Positions 1-8,209 of a stretch of DNA of 52,815 nt are shown piece by piece. The notes under the pieces were generated by a model that did no database searches, had not been told where the DNA came from, and worked only from the letters and a program-made list of their open reading frames with translations. The stretch covers positions 1 to 52,815 of the forward strand of contig JABMNY010000029.1 in NCBI GenBank assembly GCA_013204385.1. The letters run 5' to 3'. Positions within the stretch are counted from its first letter, which is position 1. Every line of letters begins with the position of its first letter. The position numbers were made by a program, and so were the translations under genes. The stretch comes from Candidatus Uhrbacteria bacterium. GTDB taxonomy: Bacteria; Patescibacteriota; Patescibacteriia; UBA9934; GWF2-40-263.

Positions 1-84
1 CCCGCGCTCGCATCAGCTACCCGAGTGGGTTGCTGAGCGAAGCGCGGGAGAGACGTCGCTCACCGTAGGAGCGACGCTTCGTGC
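1..84 (-). terminator. Two-hairpin 3' element / terminator of the high-GC gene, cut by the window edge
   Basis: On the minus strand this follows the stop codon of the 87-1153 gene. It can form a short hairpin (GTCGCTC / GAGCGAC) and then a long one with CCCGCGC / GCGCGGG ends and inner AGC / GCT pairing. A very similar two-hairpin element lies after the other high-GC gene (26181-26270), where a T-run makes it a clear rho-independent terminator. Here any T-run would fall outside the window. Confidence 0.55.
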
Positions 85-86
85 GA

Positions 87-1153
87 TCAGCCGGCGGGGC
101 TGGTCGCGGAGTTGTCGGCGCCGTCCGAGGTGGACGGCGGGTTGTGGATGGGGTCGTCCGCCGACTCAGGCGAAGCGGCGGCGACAGTGTCGTCGTTGGG
201 GTCCATGGAGGCGGCGTCGGGAGTGGTCCAGATGTTCATCGCCTCACGGTACTTCAATTCGACCTCATTCATCCTGGCCGCAACGGCTTCCGGATCGGAA
301 TCGCCGAAGGTCGCCTGGAGAGAGCTCATGGTGTTGTCCAGCGCACGGCGCTGGATGTCCATCATGGCACTGGCCTCGACCAAGACCTGCTCGGTGATCT
401 CGGGGATCATCTCGCGCACCTGCTTGGCGAGCTCGTCGTTGAGCAGGTCGGCGAAGGGAGACATGTGGTACGACAGATAGCTGACCAAGAGGGCCTTCTT
501 TCCATCGACGCGATCGCGAGCGACGTCGAAGCGCACACCCTCGTGCTCCGAAGGAACACAAAAGGCTTCTGCGCTGGACATGTCCATCAGAGCATTGACA
601 AGATCACCAATCCGTCCAGAGAGAGAGAACCCGCAACCGCAATTGGAGACACCACGAACCACAAGGGTCCGCGGATCTGCCACCTCGACGGTCTGCAGCA
701 CGGCAGTAGCGAGAGAACCCTCGATCATCTGGGAGACGACCTCACGAGTAATGAACTTGATCACCTCGCGACGCGGGAAGGTGCGCAGGGCGGTGGTGTA
801 GCTCTCGAAGTAGGCCAGGAGGTCGACGAGGTCCGTGAGCCACATCATGAGCGATCGGCGCTCATGGGTGGCGGTACCTTCGGGGACGTCGGTCAGGACC
901 AGACCTTCTTGGTCGTCGATCTTGAACTCGTACTTGCCCAGTCGCGGGGTGAAGCCGGCGCTCCTGAAGTAGTCCTCGGGGGACTGCTTGAGGCGAACGT
1001 CTCCGACGCTGGTATTGCACATGTACTCGACCGTATCGCCCTCACCCTCGCTCACCACGATAGTGAAGAGGATTGCAGCGTCGCGCCAGCTCTCGGCATG
1101 ACGTAGGCGGGGGTCTCGGGGTTGGCGTTGGTGGCGCCGTTGGGGGATGTCAT
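87..1153 (-). CDS. High-GC protein of unknown function, frame disrupted near its N-terminus
   Basis: I do not recognise the family. The ORF track runs to 1247, but the plausible start is the ATG at 1153, which has GGAG five bases upstream and begins MTSPNGATNANPETP. That frame stops after about 33 codons, while the long frame (from HAESWRDAAILFT) carries the rest, so the reading frame is broken. The likeliest spot is the five-C run (sense strand) at 1109-1113: one more C joins the frames. The body is soluble, without signal peptide or membrane segments. It has an NCGCG motif mid-protein and an acidic, Ser/Asp/Pro-rich disordered tail. GC content is far above that of neighbours and codons end mostly in C or G. 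A single-gene unit with a strong promoter and its own structured terminator. It could be a homopolymer sequencing error, phase variation or recoding. Confidence 0.6.
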
Positions 1154-1218
1154 CAGGACTCCAGTGTGGCGGAATGTGAAAGGAGCGAACCAGGTGCCAC
1201 AAAACCCAGAACTTGAGG

Positions 1219-1247
1219 AAGATACGCTTTATCTGTTTTTTTGTCAA
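1219..1247 (-). promoter_or_regulatory. Sigma70-type promoter of the high-GC gene
   Basis: Minus-strand TTGACA (1247-1242) and TATCTT (1224-1219) with a 17-base spacer. Transcription would start near 1212, giving a leader of about 58 nt before the ATG at 1153. This is one of the best promoter matches in the window. Confidence 0.7.
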
Positions 1248-1519
1248 TGTAAATAGAAAACCTGTACTAACGATCTCAGACGAGTTGTCGATTCTTCTTA
1301 GTAACCCTCGAGGAAATGTCGTCGTTGTAGGGTAAAAGGAACTGGATCGACTTCGTTATGAGACAATTTCGCAATAGCAGGATAAAAAATCACAAAACAA
1401 AGTAATTACGTTCGATTTGAACACTTGTGTTATGGATAGATGTCCTATATAAGTAGATTGGTTTGAATGTTACTACAACCTGAATCACCAGGACGTAGGC
1501 AAAATCAGTAGGGGAATAT
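1248..1519. other. Intergenic region, no gene seen
   Basis: AT-rich spacer between the divergent gene at 1153 (its leader and promoter occupy 1154-1247) and the ORF at 1520. I see no convincing RNA gene. The only signal is AGGGG shortly before the ATG at 1520, a ribosome binding site for the next gene. Confidence 0.5.
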
Positions 1520-2056
1520 ATGCTTCGACCGGCAACAGCTGTTCTCAACAACGCTCGAGACCTAGAAGAAACCGATGGTATTTGGGGAGATGGATGCGGT
1601 TGCACAGGAAACACTTCAACGCTTACTGGAGACATCACCAAACTCACAGGCTGTCTCTCTCCGTTGGATGGAGCTGTGCACCCAGACCTCTCTGGTAATG
1701 TTGATAAGATTCGTGGCGACATCACCAATTTGAGGGGGCTCATTCCACAGCTCAGTGGTGAGTACATATTCACCGGTCATGGCGGCGATGTTCAACTTCT
1801 GGGAATCATCGAAAACGAAGTGGACCTAATACTACATGAAACGGTAGATCTTCCTCTAGCTGAGTGGATTTTGAACTACGTCATAGACTGGTTCCTCTCT
1901 CATCCAGAAAAGGATTCGGAGCATGAGGGCACCTACTCACCAAGTACATTTATCGGCATCCTGAACAAATACGGACTGAAAGAATACTTCCGAGAAATGA
2001 TTCCAAGCCTCAAGCTTTCTGTACCTGAAGAGGTTCTCGAAGCTCTCAACGAGTAA
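1520..2056 (+). CDS. Small protein with short GDI-x2-L-x-G repeats, unknown function
   Basis: 178 aa, family not recognised. Residues about 35-80 contain a short repeat pattern (LTGDITKLTG, LSGNVDKIRGDITNLRG, LSG), in which Gly and Leu recur every five to seven residues. This is typical of beta-helix or fibre-like proteins of phage or surface origin. The C-terminal half is predicted helical and charged. No signal peptide or membrane segment is evident. The start has AGGGG seven bases upstream. It stands alone before tRNA-Ala. An adhesive or structural role would be a guess. Confidence 0.6.
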   Translation: MLRPATAVLNNARDLEETDGIWGDGCGCTGNTSTLTGDITKLTGCLSPLDGAVHPDLSGNVDKIRGDITNLRGLIPQLSGEYIFTGHGGDVQLLGIIENEVDLILHETVDLPLAEWILNYVIDWFLSHPEKDSEHEGTYSPSTFIGILNKYGLKEYFREMIPSLKLSVPEEVLEALNE

Positions 2057-2159
2057 CCTCTACGCGGAGTCACATCTTCCATATGATGGATTGTTGGCTC
2101 TTTTTTCTTACATTGATCTTTCTGAATCTGTCCTGTATTCTTCCTTTCACTGTTCAACT

Positions 2160-2235
2160 GGGCCGTTAGCGCAGTTGGTAGCGCGCTTCCATGGCATGGA
2201 AGAGGTCATCGGTTCGAATCCGATACGGTCCACCA
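2160..2235 (+). tRNA. tRNA-Ala(GGC)
   Basis: Full cloverleaf: acceptor GGGCCGT pairs with ACGGTCC, anticodon stem CTTCC/GGAAG encloses loop ATGGCAT with anticodon GGC, and the T-loop is GGTTCGAATCC. The CCA end is encoded. It reads GCC/GCU alanine codons. Confidence 0.95.
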
Positions 2236-2268
2236 AAAAGACTCCATCAATTGATGGAGTCTTTTTTT
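2236..2268 (+). terminator. Rho-independent terminator after tRNA-Ala
   Basis: Perfect hairpin GACTCCATCAA/TTGATGGAGTC followed by seven T, starting directly after the CCA end. The A-run on the other side makes it potentially bidirectional. Confidence 0.85.
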
Positions 2269-2340
2269 GTTCAGAAAGTTGCATCAGTTAATGCTTTTCG
2301 CTAAGGTTTCATCCTCCTCCCTGAGACCTAGGAAGTATCC

Positions 2341-3465
2341 ATGACTCCGAACGAAGCGTATTGGCAGTTGCTCTACCATGTCGGTGAAGTTCACCTCTGG
2401 GACGTCAAAACGGCCAGAACTCTGGAGCGAATCCTCGCTCAGCACAAGGAAGGGATTCTCCATCTCCTCGAATCCCCCCTCGTTCGTCGACTCACCGGCC
2501 TTGCCCAGATGGGTGTGAAACTCATTGCTGGGCGATTCGTCACACAATACCACCGCTTGGCACACTCGAGCCACGTCGGTGTCATCGGAGGAACTCTCGC
2601 ACTTCGCCTGAAGGCATCCGATCAGGAAACCCTCACAATCCTCATCGCCGGTCTCCTCCATGATCTTGGGCACTCCGCCTTCGCACACGATGGAGAGCGT
2701 GCCCTGAAATGGGAGCGCAACTGGTGTCACGAACGTGCGGGCAAGCAGAAGATCCGCGAAGACCCACAGATTCGACAAGCTCTCGAATTGATGAATATCG
2801 ATCCCGAGATGGTCATTCGCATCATCAGCGAAGAAGGACGCTTGGGAATGATCCAGAACATCGCAGACACGCTCGCATACATCCTCGACGATGGGCGACT
2901 GGCAGGGGTTGAAGCCAATCAGGATCTCGTCCAGAGAATTGCAGAGAGTTTCCTGAGTCTCGATCTCGAGCGCGGATTTCAGGTCCGGGATTCAGGACCC
3001 CTTCAGGAACTCCTCGACCATCGAGCGCGGTTGGGAGCGGAGATCTACCATCTGTTCAACAACCAACTCATTCAGAAGTCGCTTCTGCATCTCCTGTTCG
3101 ATGCCATCCGTTCTAGAAGGCTTAGTCTGGATCTCATTGAGACTGGCGTGGACGCGCAGGTGAGACAGATCCTCGACGACACCTACCGTGACCATGACGA
3201 TGAACGCCTTCGATCCATCCACCGGATCCTGTGTGGTCATGTCGCAACTGAACTCTCTCAACACTGGAGTGCTACCATCCACCCAAACGGGGTACAGGGT
3301 GGGGGGAACGACGGAACTCTCCGGTACAACATCTTCGATCTGGGATTGCATCTCAAAGGCAAGGAAATTCCTGTCACAATCGAAGGGGTACCACGCAGAC
3401 TCCACACAATACCCTCTGCAGAACAACTCTCCAAAAGCACGAGGGTTTTCACCTGGATTGGATGA
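2341..3465 (+). CDS. HD-domain phosphohydrolase (dGTPase/YwfO-like)
   Basis: 374 aa. The metal-binding HD fold is visible: RLAHSSHVG (72-80, the R-x2-HS-x2-V pattern), LLHDLGHSAFAHDGE (105-119, with the HD pair at 107-108) and a later Asp in IADTLAYILDD. This order matches the YwfO/dGTPase-like group, which hydrolyses phosphate esters such as dNTPs or nucleotide second messengers. The substrate cannot be told from sequence. The C-terminal third is not recognised. Start chosen at ATG 2341, preceded by AGGAAG. A monocistronic unit with two terminators behind it. Codons end in C much more than in the core genes, suggesting acquisition or a different expression class. Confidence 0.8.
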   Translation: MTPNEAYWQLLYHVGEVHLWDVKTARTLERILAQHKEGILHLLESPLVRRLTGLAQMGVKLIAGRFVTQYHRLAHSSHVGVIGGTLALRLKASDQETLTILIAGLLHDLGHSAFAHDGERALKWERNWCHERAGKQKIREDPQIRQALELMNIDPEMVIRIISEEGRLGMIQNIADTLAYILDDGRLAGVEANQDLVQRIAESFLSLDLERGFQVRDSGPLQELLDHRARLGAEIYHLFNNQLIQKSLLHLLFDAIRSRRLSLDLIETGVDAQVRQILDDTYRDHDDERLRSIHRILCGHVATELSQHWSATIHPNGVQGGGNDGTLRYNIFDLGLHLKGKEIPVTIEGVPRRLHTIPSAEQLSKSTRVFTWIG

Positions 3466-3480
3466 GTCTCAACACGCAAC

Positions 3481-3507
3481 ATCGTAGGATCCTCCTACGA
3501 TTTTATT
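3481..3507 (+). terminator. Terminator of the HD-domain gene
   Basis: Hairpin ATCGTAGGA/TCCTACGAT with a TTTTATT tail, 16 bases past the stop codon. Confidence 0.8.
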
Positions 3508-3516
3508 ATCCAAAGT

Positions 3517-3544
3517 AAAACACCCGTCGTCGACGGGTGTTTTT
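3517..3544. terminator. Bidirectional terminator between convergent genes
   Basis: AAAACACCCGTC-GTC-GACGGGTGTTTTT: perfect stem with a T-run on both strands. It sits between the plus-strand HD gene and the end of the minus-strand membrane protein. Confidence 0.85.
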
Positions 3545-3546
3545 AT

Positions 3547-5916
3547 CTATTCTTCTATGGCCTCTGGAATACGTGTTGAAATCTGTCCCGTGGATAACCG
3601 CTCAAGTCGTGAACGTACAAGCTCATTGTTTGGATTGAGCTGAAGAACAATCTCGATCTCCTGAACAGCTTCTGCAATATCCCCCTCCTGTTCATAGATG
3701 GAGGCCAGGAACCAGTGTGCATTGGAATAACTTGGCATGAGTTTGATGGTATGTAGAAGCGCAGATTTTGCTCGATCTAAATCTCCTGTTTGATTGCGTT
3801 GCAAATAGAGCATGCCAAGCTCAAAGGCAACACCTACATCGAACTGATTATACTGGGCGACACTCTCCATCTTTGTGATCGCATCAATCATCCGACCTTG
3901 GCGTTCATAAGTCACCGCAAGTTGAAAATGCGCAGGCGCATAATTTGGTTTTAATTCAACCGCCTTTTCAAACGCCGTCTCTGCCTGATCAAGCATCTGC
4001 GTAAGTGTCTGCTGGGCCTTCATTGCAATGTCCGTGTTGGAACTTAGAATCAGCGGGCGTGTATGCTCTGCAGCCGCCAAGTATGTCTTTCCAAGCTCCG
4101 TCCAATTGGAGGGGTTCATCGGTTCGAGTTCTATTGCTGTCTGATAGCTCACAAGAGCAAACTCGGAAGCCTCCCCCAGTACTGGAATCAACTCTCTATA
4201 GATATGCCCACGAGACAACCAGTTCAATACATTATGCGATGAAAGAGTCGTTGATTTTGCAACCGCATTTACGGAAGCAGCGGCAAGCGACTGAATGTAC
4301 TGTGTTGATTCATCTGTGAGCGTATCGATTGAATTCACTCCCGACAATTCTTCATCGAGACGAAGTAGTAGCGCTTCTCCAAGATTTCGATAATACGTAT
4401 CAAGATGAGAATTCAGCATACTCGCCCGATCAAGATACCTCACTACCTGTTGCAGATCCCCTTCGTCACGATCAATTTCAATCGCCTGAGCAAAAGCAAT
4501 CTCCGCTGTATAGCGCTGTGTCATGACAAAGATTCCAACAAGAAAGACAATTGATAGCACTGTGAATACACTAGAAATGACGAGTGAAATTCCTGGGACT
4601 TTTTTAAGAGTTGTATTCCACTCCTTGCGCAAGACTTGTGAAGCAAGCAGGCCCGAAAAAATTCCAAAACTCACAACGAGGGTCATATTCCAGGAAACAA
4701 GAAATCCGCTGACGATAAGTGTAAGCCATGGAGTTAGGTGAACAAAACTCTCAAGCCACTCATCCCGAGATGAAGGACGTATTACCTGTGTCAAAGATCG
4801 ACCCAAAAGAAAGAGGATGAACAAGGCGAACATTCCGACACCAAACAACCCGATCGTTGGAACCAAGGTGAGAAAATAACTTGAACCTCGATCAAACCGT
4901 GTGTTCCAAAAATCAGTCTCATTTAAATTCACGTTTCGAAACTGACTGAAATCAAATGTATAGGTTCCAGGACCTGATCCAAACGCAGAAGAAAAAGTCT
5001 CAAGCGTCTGTGTTGCCACACTCCTCGAAGCTTCCCCATTGAGCGTAATCTCAAGTGGAATAGAGAAAGATGTAATTCCAGGAAGAACAAACCAAAATAG
5101 AACAGCAAGAACCAGTAGACACATGGGCCAGATAAGTCGTGCGTGACTTGGAAAATCTTTTGCTCGAAAGACGACAAATGAAAAAAGTATTGCAAGCGAT
5201 GCCATCAAAAGCGCCCAAAGTCCCCCATCGTCAAGAACAAGTAAGAAGAATAACGTTGAACAAGAGAGAAAAAAGATGAGAATCTGCTCAATCACACCAA
5301 GCTGCTTGTCATAAAGCAGTGAATCCCCTTTTTTGTGAGCAAGAACTGTTCCGAGGGAAAAACTGTGAGAAACAATGAGAAATGTCGTGAGTGCTGTAAG
5401 CGTTCCAACAGTATTTAACGTGAGAGAAGGAGCAAGAGCGGTTACGACATGAACCCCAAGAATTTCCAGCACGGCAATAAACGCGACAAGAGAAGAGGAT
5501 ACAAGAAGTGTGAGATGAATTTGCTGATGCTGTTTGCGTTCCCCCATGGTATTTGTGAGCAAATAGATCAGCAACGCAATTGCACCAACTGTGAGCACGC
5601 TCATATATTCTTGACGATGCGCGCCGACCCAAGAAAGATACGGAGCCACAGAGAAAATAGCAGGAAGGACAAACGCAGAAAGAATCAGTAATGGCAAAAC
5701 ATTTACCCAACCAGATCGCACTCGAACATGCTTAGTAAGAAGCATTGATCCCAACCAACACAGAGCTGCCGCACATGTCAGAACAACGAGAAGCGTCTGC
5801 TTGTTAATCTCTAGTGGCTCCAGCGTGACCGGTAAAAAAAAGAGCGGCATCAAAAAAATCAAAATCATCAGCAGTCCCCGAGCCGCAGAAAGTACGTGTT
5901 GTCCTCCATGTTTCAT
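3547..5916 (-). CDS. O-antigen ligase/polymerase (Wzy)-like membrane protein with C-terminal TPR domain
   Basis: 789 aa. Residues about 10-470 contain many hydrophobic segments (around a dozen transmembrane helices) and a long extracytoplasmic loop with a FGSGPGTYTFDFSQFR-like stretch, as in O-antigen ligase/polymerase proteins. Residues about 480-780 contain tetratricopeptide repeats such as FEKAVELKPNYAPAHFQLAVTYERQGR and LLHTIKLMPSYSNAHWFLASIYEQEGD. In CPR genomes this Wzy-TPR architecture is common and is thought to polymerise or attach surface glycans or glycosylate surface proteins. The specific substrate is unknown. Start is the first ATG of the ORF (MKHGGQ). Monocistronic; the divergent gene starts at 6118. 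Confidence 0.8.
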   Translation of the reverse strand: MKHGGQHVLSAARGLLMILIFLMPLFFLPVTLEPLEINKQTLLVVLTCAAALCWLGSMLLTKHVRVRSGWVNVLPLLILSAFVLPAIFSVAPYLSWVGAHRQEYMSVLTVGAIALLIYLLTNTMGERKQHQQIHLTLLVSSSLVAFIAVLEILGVHVVTALAPSLTLNTVGTLTALTTFLIVSHSFSLGTVLAHKKGDSLLYDKQLGVIEQILIFFLSCSTLFFLLVLDDGGLWALLMASLAILFSFVVFRAKDFPSHARLIWPMCLLVLAVLFWFVLPGITSFSIPLEITLNGEASRSVATQTLETFSSAFGSGPGTYTFDFSQFRNVNLNETDFWNTRFDRGSSYFLTLVPTIGLFGVGMFALFILFLLGRSLTQVIRPSSRDEWLESFVHLTPWLTLIVSGFLVSWNMTLVVSFGIFSGLLASQVLRKEWNTTLKKVPGISLVISSVFTVLSIVFLVGIFVMTQRYTAEIAFAQAIEIDRDEGDLQQVVRYLDRASMLNSHLDTYYRNLGEALLLRLDEELSGVNSIDTLTDESTQYIQSLAAASVNAVAKSTTLSSHNVLNWLSRGHIYRELIPVLGEASEFALVSYQTAIELEPMNPSNWTELGKTYLAAAEHTRPLILSSNTDIAMKAQQTLTQMLDQAETAFEKAVELKPNYAPAHFQLAVTYERQGRMIDAITKMESVAQYNQFDVGVAFELGMLYLQRNQTGDLDRAKSALLHTIKLMPSYSNAHWFLASIYEQEGDIAEAVQEIEIVLQLNPNNELVRSRLERLSTGQISTRIPEAIEE

Positions 5917-6003
5917 ACGAGGGTATTATAGCGCATTCCTTGACGAAAGACGTTATCTTTTGTAGATTGATCTCTGCTTACATGAGCAGAAACAAAGCCG
6001 ATG

Positions 6004-6056
6004 TCTGCGATAACCGGACGTCACGATGTGCTTTGTCGTTCTCTGCGCTAACCGGA
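6004..6056. repeat. Direct repeat in front of the alpha-CTD gene
   Basis: A 15-base motif TCTGCGMTAACCGGA occurs twice with one mismatch, at about 6004-6018 and 6042-6056, 38 bases apart. The second copy lies inside a GTTCTC/GAGAAC hairpin. Position between divergent genes suggests an operator, but this is inference. Confidence 0.4.
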
Positions 6057-6117
6057 GAACAAGGAATCGATCCGAACAATCCAAAAAGACGGCGTTCATC
6101 GTCGCAACAAGGTAGTC

Positions 6118-7665
6118 ATGACCAAAACTGACACACACAACAAACCAACCCCAAGTCAGCGAGTGATTGGCCTACTCGCCTCCATCACACAACTCGTCAA
6201 CAACAACACTCTGCCACGACCGGAACTCGAAACGCTCTCCCGAGCCCTTCAGCTTGCCAAGGAACACAAACTCGGACACGTCATCGAACGATCTGAGTCG
6301 ATGCCAAGCACGACTGAACGGCACAGGCTCCTGAGCGAGCAAATCGCGAACCTCACCTGTCTTTCGCCCAAGCAGAAAAAATACTTGCGCGAACGTGGTA
6401 TTCGTTATGTGGGCGAGCTCTACTACGTGCACTTTGATGCGCGAAGTCGATTCGCGACCGAGGCCAAGAATGGAATCCTTGAGGCACTCAAGACCTTCCT
6501 GGGACTCCCTCTAGAATTCGATCCACTCACCGATGGTTGGATACCACCCTACTGGTCGACCCCAGGCTTCCTGGAAGCACTCAGTGCTCCGGTCATCGAA
6601 ATCTTGGGCGACAGGCCCTCTCGCTACTTTGGTTTCAGACCTCGGCGAAGCGAATTCAATGGCTATACCTCCGAAGCGCGCTGGGTCCACAAGCGTGGAA
6701 TCCACTACATGGGAATCTACTTGGAGAATCTGCGTGGAGCCACCTCGAACACGGCTGGAAGTCCAGTGAACGGTTGGAGCGTAGGAAAACTCAAAGATCT
6801 GCAGGGGAAGCTCAATCAATCGCGCCGCCTTTGGGCAGCCGTACTCGTCCCGCCCTACTGGCAGGCTCCTGAGGGTGTGCCGGAAGTTTGGACACGCCTC
6901 CACGAAGACGAGATCCTCCCGGCCATCAAGGCAGAGGAAGATCGAGTACGCCTTGCAGAAGAACGCAAGCGTAGCTTTGCTGCGTGGCAGGTGCGACAGT
7001 CTCGACACGAAGCGCAATTCGCACGCGGTAACCCGGTCATGTTCGACTTCCTTGCTTCCGACCTCGCTCTTGCGAGACCGATCATGGAGCTCTGTGATGT
7101 TCTGTGGCCAGACGAGCCGGTCTTCCTGACAAGAATGAACGAACTCGGTGTCACAACACTGGGCCAAGTTCTGCAGTTGAGTAAGGAGGAGGTCCATCTC
7201 CTTATTCGCAAGACGATCCGTGATGATGTAGCCACCTCGTACTACTACGCCCGTTTCGCAGAGTGGTTGCATGATCAAAGTGGGCTTCTGCATCCTGTCG
7301 CTCTCAAGCCAGAAGATGCAGACAACCACCCGATTCCACAGTGCATCATCGAGCACCGTGTCTATCTCCAAGAACTCAAGTCAGGATTGTCTGCAGGCAC
7401 TGACGCAATCGTCGCCAGCAATCTAAATAACCTGAACAAGAGGATCGATGAGCTCGAGCTCTCAGTACGCACGGCCAACTGTTTGCAGAACGCACACATC
7501 GAATATGTCTGGCAACTCTGTGAATATACGGAAGCTCGACTACTCAAGACCAAGAACTTCGGTCGCAAGAGCCTCAATGAGAGCAAGGAGATTCTTGCAG
7601 AGCTTGGCCTCAAGCTGGGTATGGAATTCTCCGAGCAGGCACGAAGCCTGCTCTCCACCCACTAG
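6118..7665 (+). CDS. Protein with C-terminal RNA polymerase alpha-CTD and further helix-hairpin-helix-like modules; putative transcription modulator
   Basis: 515 aa. Residues 446-502 ([12 protein letters not shown] ... [24 protein letters not shown]) are a canonical RpoA C-terminal domain. The residues that in E. coli alpha contact UP-element DNA are retained: R451, N454, C455, G482, K484, S485 match R265, N268, C269, G296, K298, S299. No alpha N-terminal assembly domain is present, so this is not RpoA. Three weaker similar modules appear at about 77-131 ([22 protein letters not shown]...), 165-232 ([13 protein letters not shown]...[14 protein letters not shown]) and 325-386 ([23 protein letters not shown]). 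A PPYW-x3-P motif follows the first two. A charged coiled-coil-like stretch lies at about 262-300. Start ATG 6118 has AAGGTAG upstream. Known fact: alpha-CTDs bind AT-rich promoter DNA and activators. Inference: this protein binds DNA or competes with or recruits RNA polymerase. Single-gene unit, C-ending codons. Confidence 0.8.
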   Translation: MTKTDTHNKPTPSQRVIGLLASITQLVNNNTLPRPELETLSRALQLAKEHKLGHVIERSESMPSTTERHRLLSEQIANLTCLSPKQKKYLRERGIRYVGELYYVHFDARSRFATEAKNGILEALKTFLGLPLEFDPLTDGWIPPYWSTPGFLEALSAPVIEILGDRPSRYFGFRPRRSEFNGYTSEARWVHKRGIHYMGIYLENLRGATSNTAGSPVNGWSVGKLKDLQGKLNQSRRLWAAVLVPPYWQAPEGVPEVWTRLHEDEILPAIKAEEDRVRLAEERKRSFAAWQVRQSRHEAQFARGNPVMFDFLASDLALARPIMELCDVLWPDEPVFLTRMNELGVTTLGQVLQLSKEEVHLLIRKTIRDDVATSYYYARFAEWLHDQSGLLHPVALKPEDADNHPIPQCIIEHRVYLQELKSGLSAGTDAIVASNLNNLNKRIDELELSVRTANCLQNAHIEYVWQLCEYTEARLLKTKNFGRKSLNESKEILAELGLKLGMEFSEQARSLLSTH

Positions 7666-7698
7666 GATCTGAGCTCACACGAGACTCAAACCCAAACG

Positions 7699-7725
7699 CC
7701 CGTGATCACGCATCACGGGATTTTT
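7699..7725 (+). terminator. Terminator of the alpha-CTD gene
   Basis: CCCGTGAT/ATCACGGG hairpin followed by ATTTTT, 34 bases past the stop codon. Confidence 0.85.
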
Positions 7726-7748
7726 ATTAAAACCGCATTTAAGTCAAC

Positions 7749-7823
7749 CAGGTCGGAAGCGAAGCTTCCGACCTGTAAGGTTTTTGTATACAAAAACCGC
7801 GCATGTGGGGACGCGGGGTTTTT
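7749..7823. repeat. Three adjacent perfect or near-perfect palindromes
   Basis: In order: a 12-bp stem with GAA loop (CAGGTCGGAAGC/GCTTCCGACCTG, 7749-7775), a perfect 20-base palindrome (GGTTTTTGTATACAAAAACC, 7779-7798) and a CCGCG/CGCGG hairpin with five T (7797-7823). The last looks like a second terminator. No gene is seen here. Confidence 0.7.
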
Positions 7824-7972
7824 GCTCTTTAATTGTGTTGATCCCGTTGGGATCTCATTTGCATCCAGGCAAAAGCAACTTCGCCTGAGCGCAAATGTCT
7901 TCCTTGTCACTGACGCAAGGTGTTCGATTGTACATCTCATACCGTTTGCGTACGGTCACAGGGCAAGCATGG
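7824..7972. other. Hairpin-rich spacer without a gene
   Basis: Small inverted repeats follow one another: GATCCC/GGGATC, CATTTGC/GCAAATG enclosing AGGC/GCCT, CCTTG/CAAGG and CCGT/ACGG. The ORF over this stretch (7702-8058) has no ribosome binding site and crosses the hairpins, so I do not call it. It might be transcribed as structured RNA, but no promoter is clear. Confidence 0.35.
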
Positions 7973-8081
7973 ACCCCGCCGGTGGTCAAAGATCTTCGTT
8001 AATCTACCACTCTGAAAGCCGCAAGGCGCCTCCGGCTTCTTACATTGATAAACCATGAACATCACAGACCACCAGCGGGGT
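7973..8081 (+). repeat. Dispersed palindromic element, copy A (about 109 bp)
   Basis: Outer arms ACCCCGCCGGTGGTC and GACCACCAGCGGGGT pair over 15 bp with one mismatch. In the middle AAGCCG/CGGCTT enclose a loop containing AGGCGCC. The element recurs in opposite orientation at 34372-34482 with the same outer arms, the same CAAAGATnTT after the left arm, and the same centre. Most other inner bases differ, so structure rather than sequence is kept. It lies between convergent genes. It could be a REP/MITE-like mobile repeat or a small RNA family; there is no T-run, so it is not a standard terminator. Confidence 0.7.
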
Positions 8082-8209
8082 GGACCCCAAGTGCGGACCA
8101 CTGCTGTCCTCCTTAATAGAAGGAAAGAAAGGTCCGATGAAATGGATTGAAAGAGCGTTTTGGCGTGTAGGAGTTGTGTAGACGAATGAACGCCAATGAC
8201 TGTGGTCGA

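Noticed and set aside
81-1106. Long plus-strand ORF (341 aa) opposite the first high-GC gene
   Set aside because: Antisense shadow of a GC-rich gene: low-complexity Gly/Val/Arg-rich start, no ribosome site, and the minus strand has the promoter and terminator.
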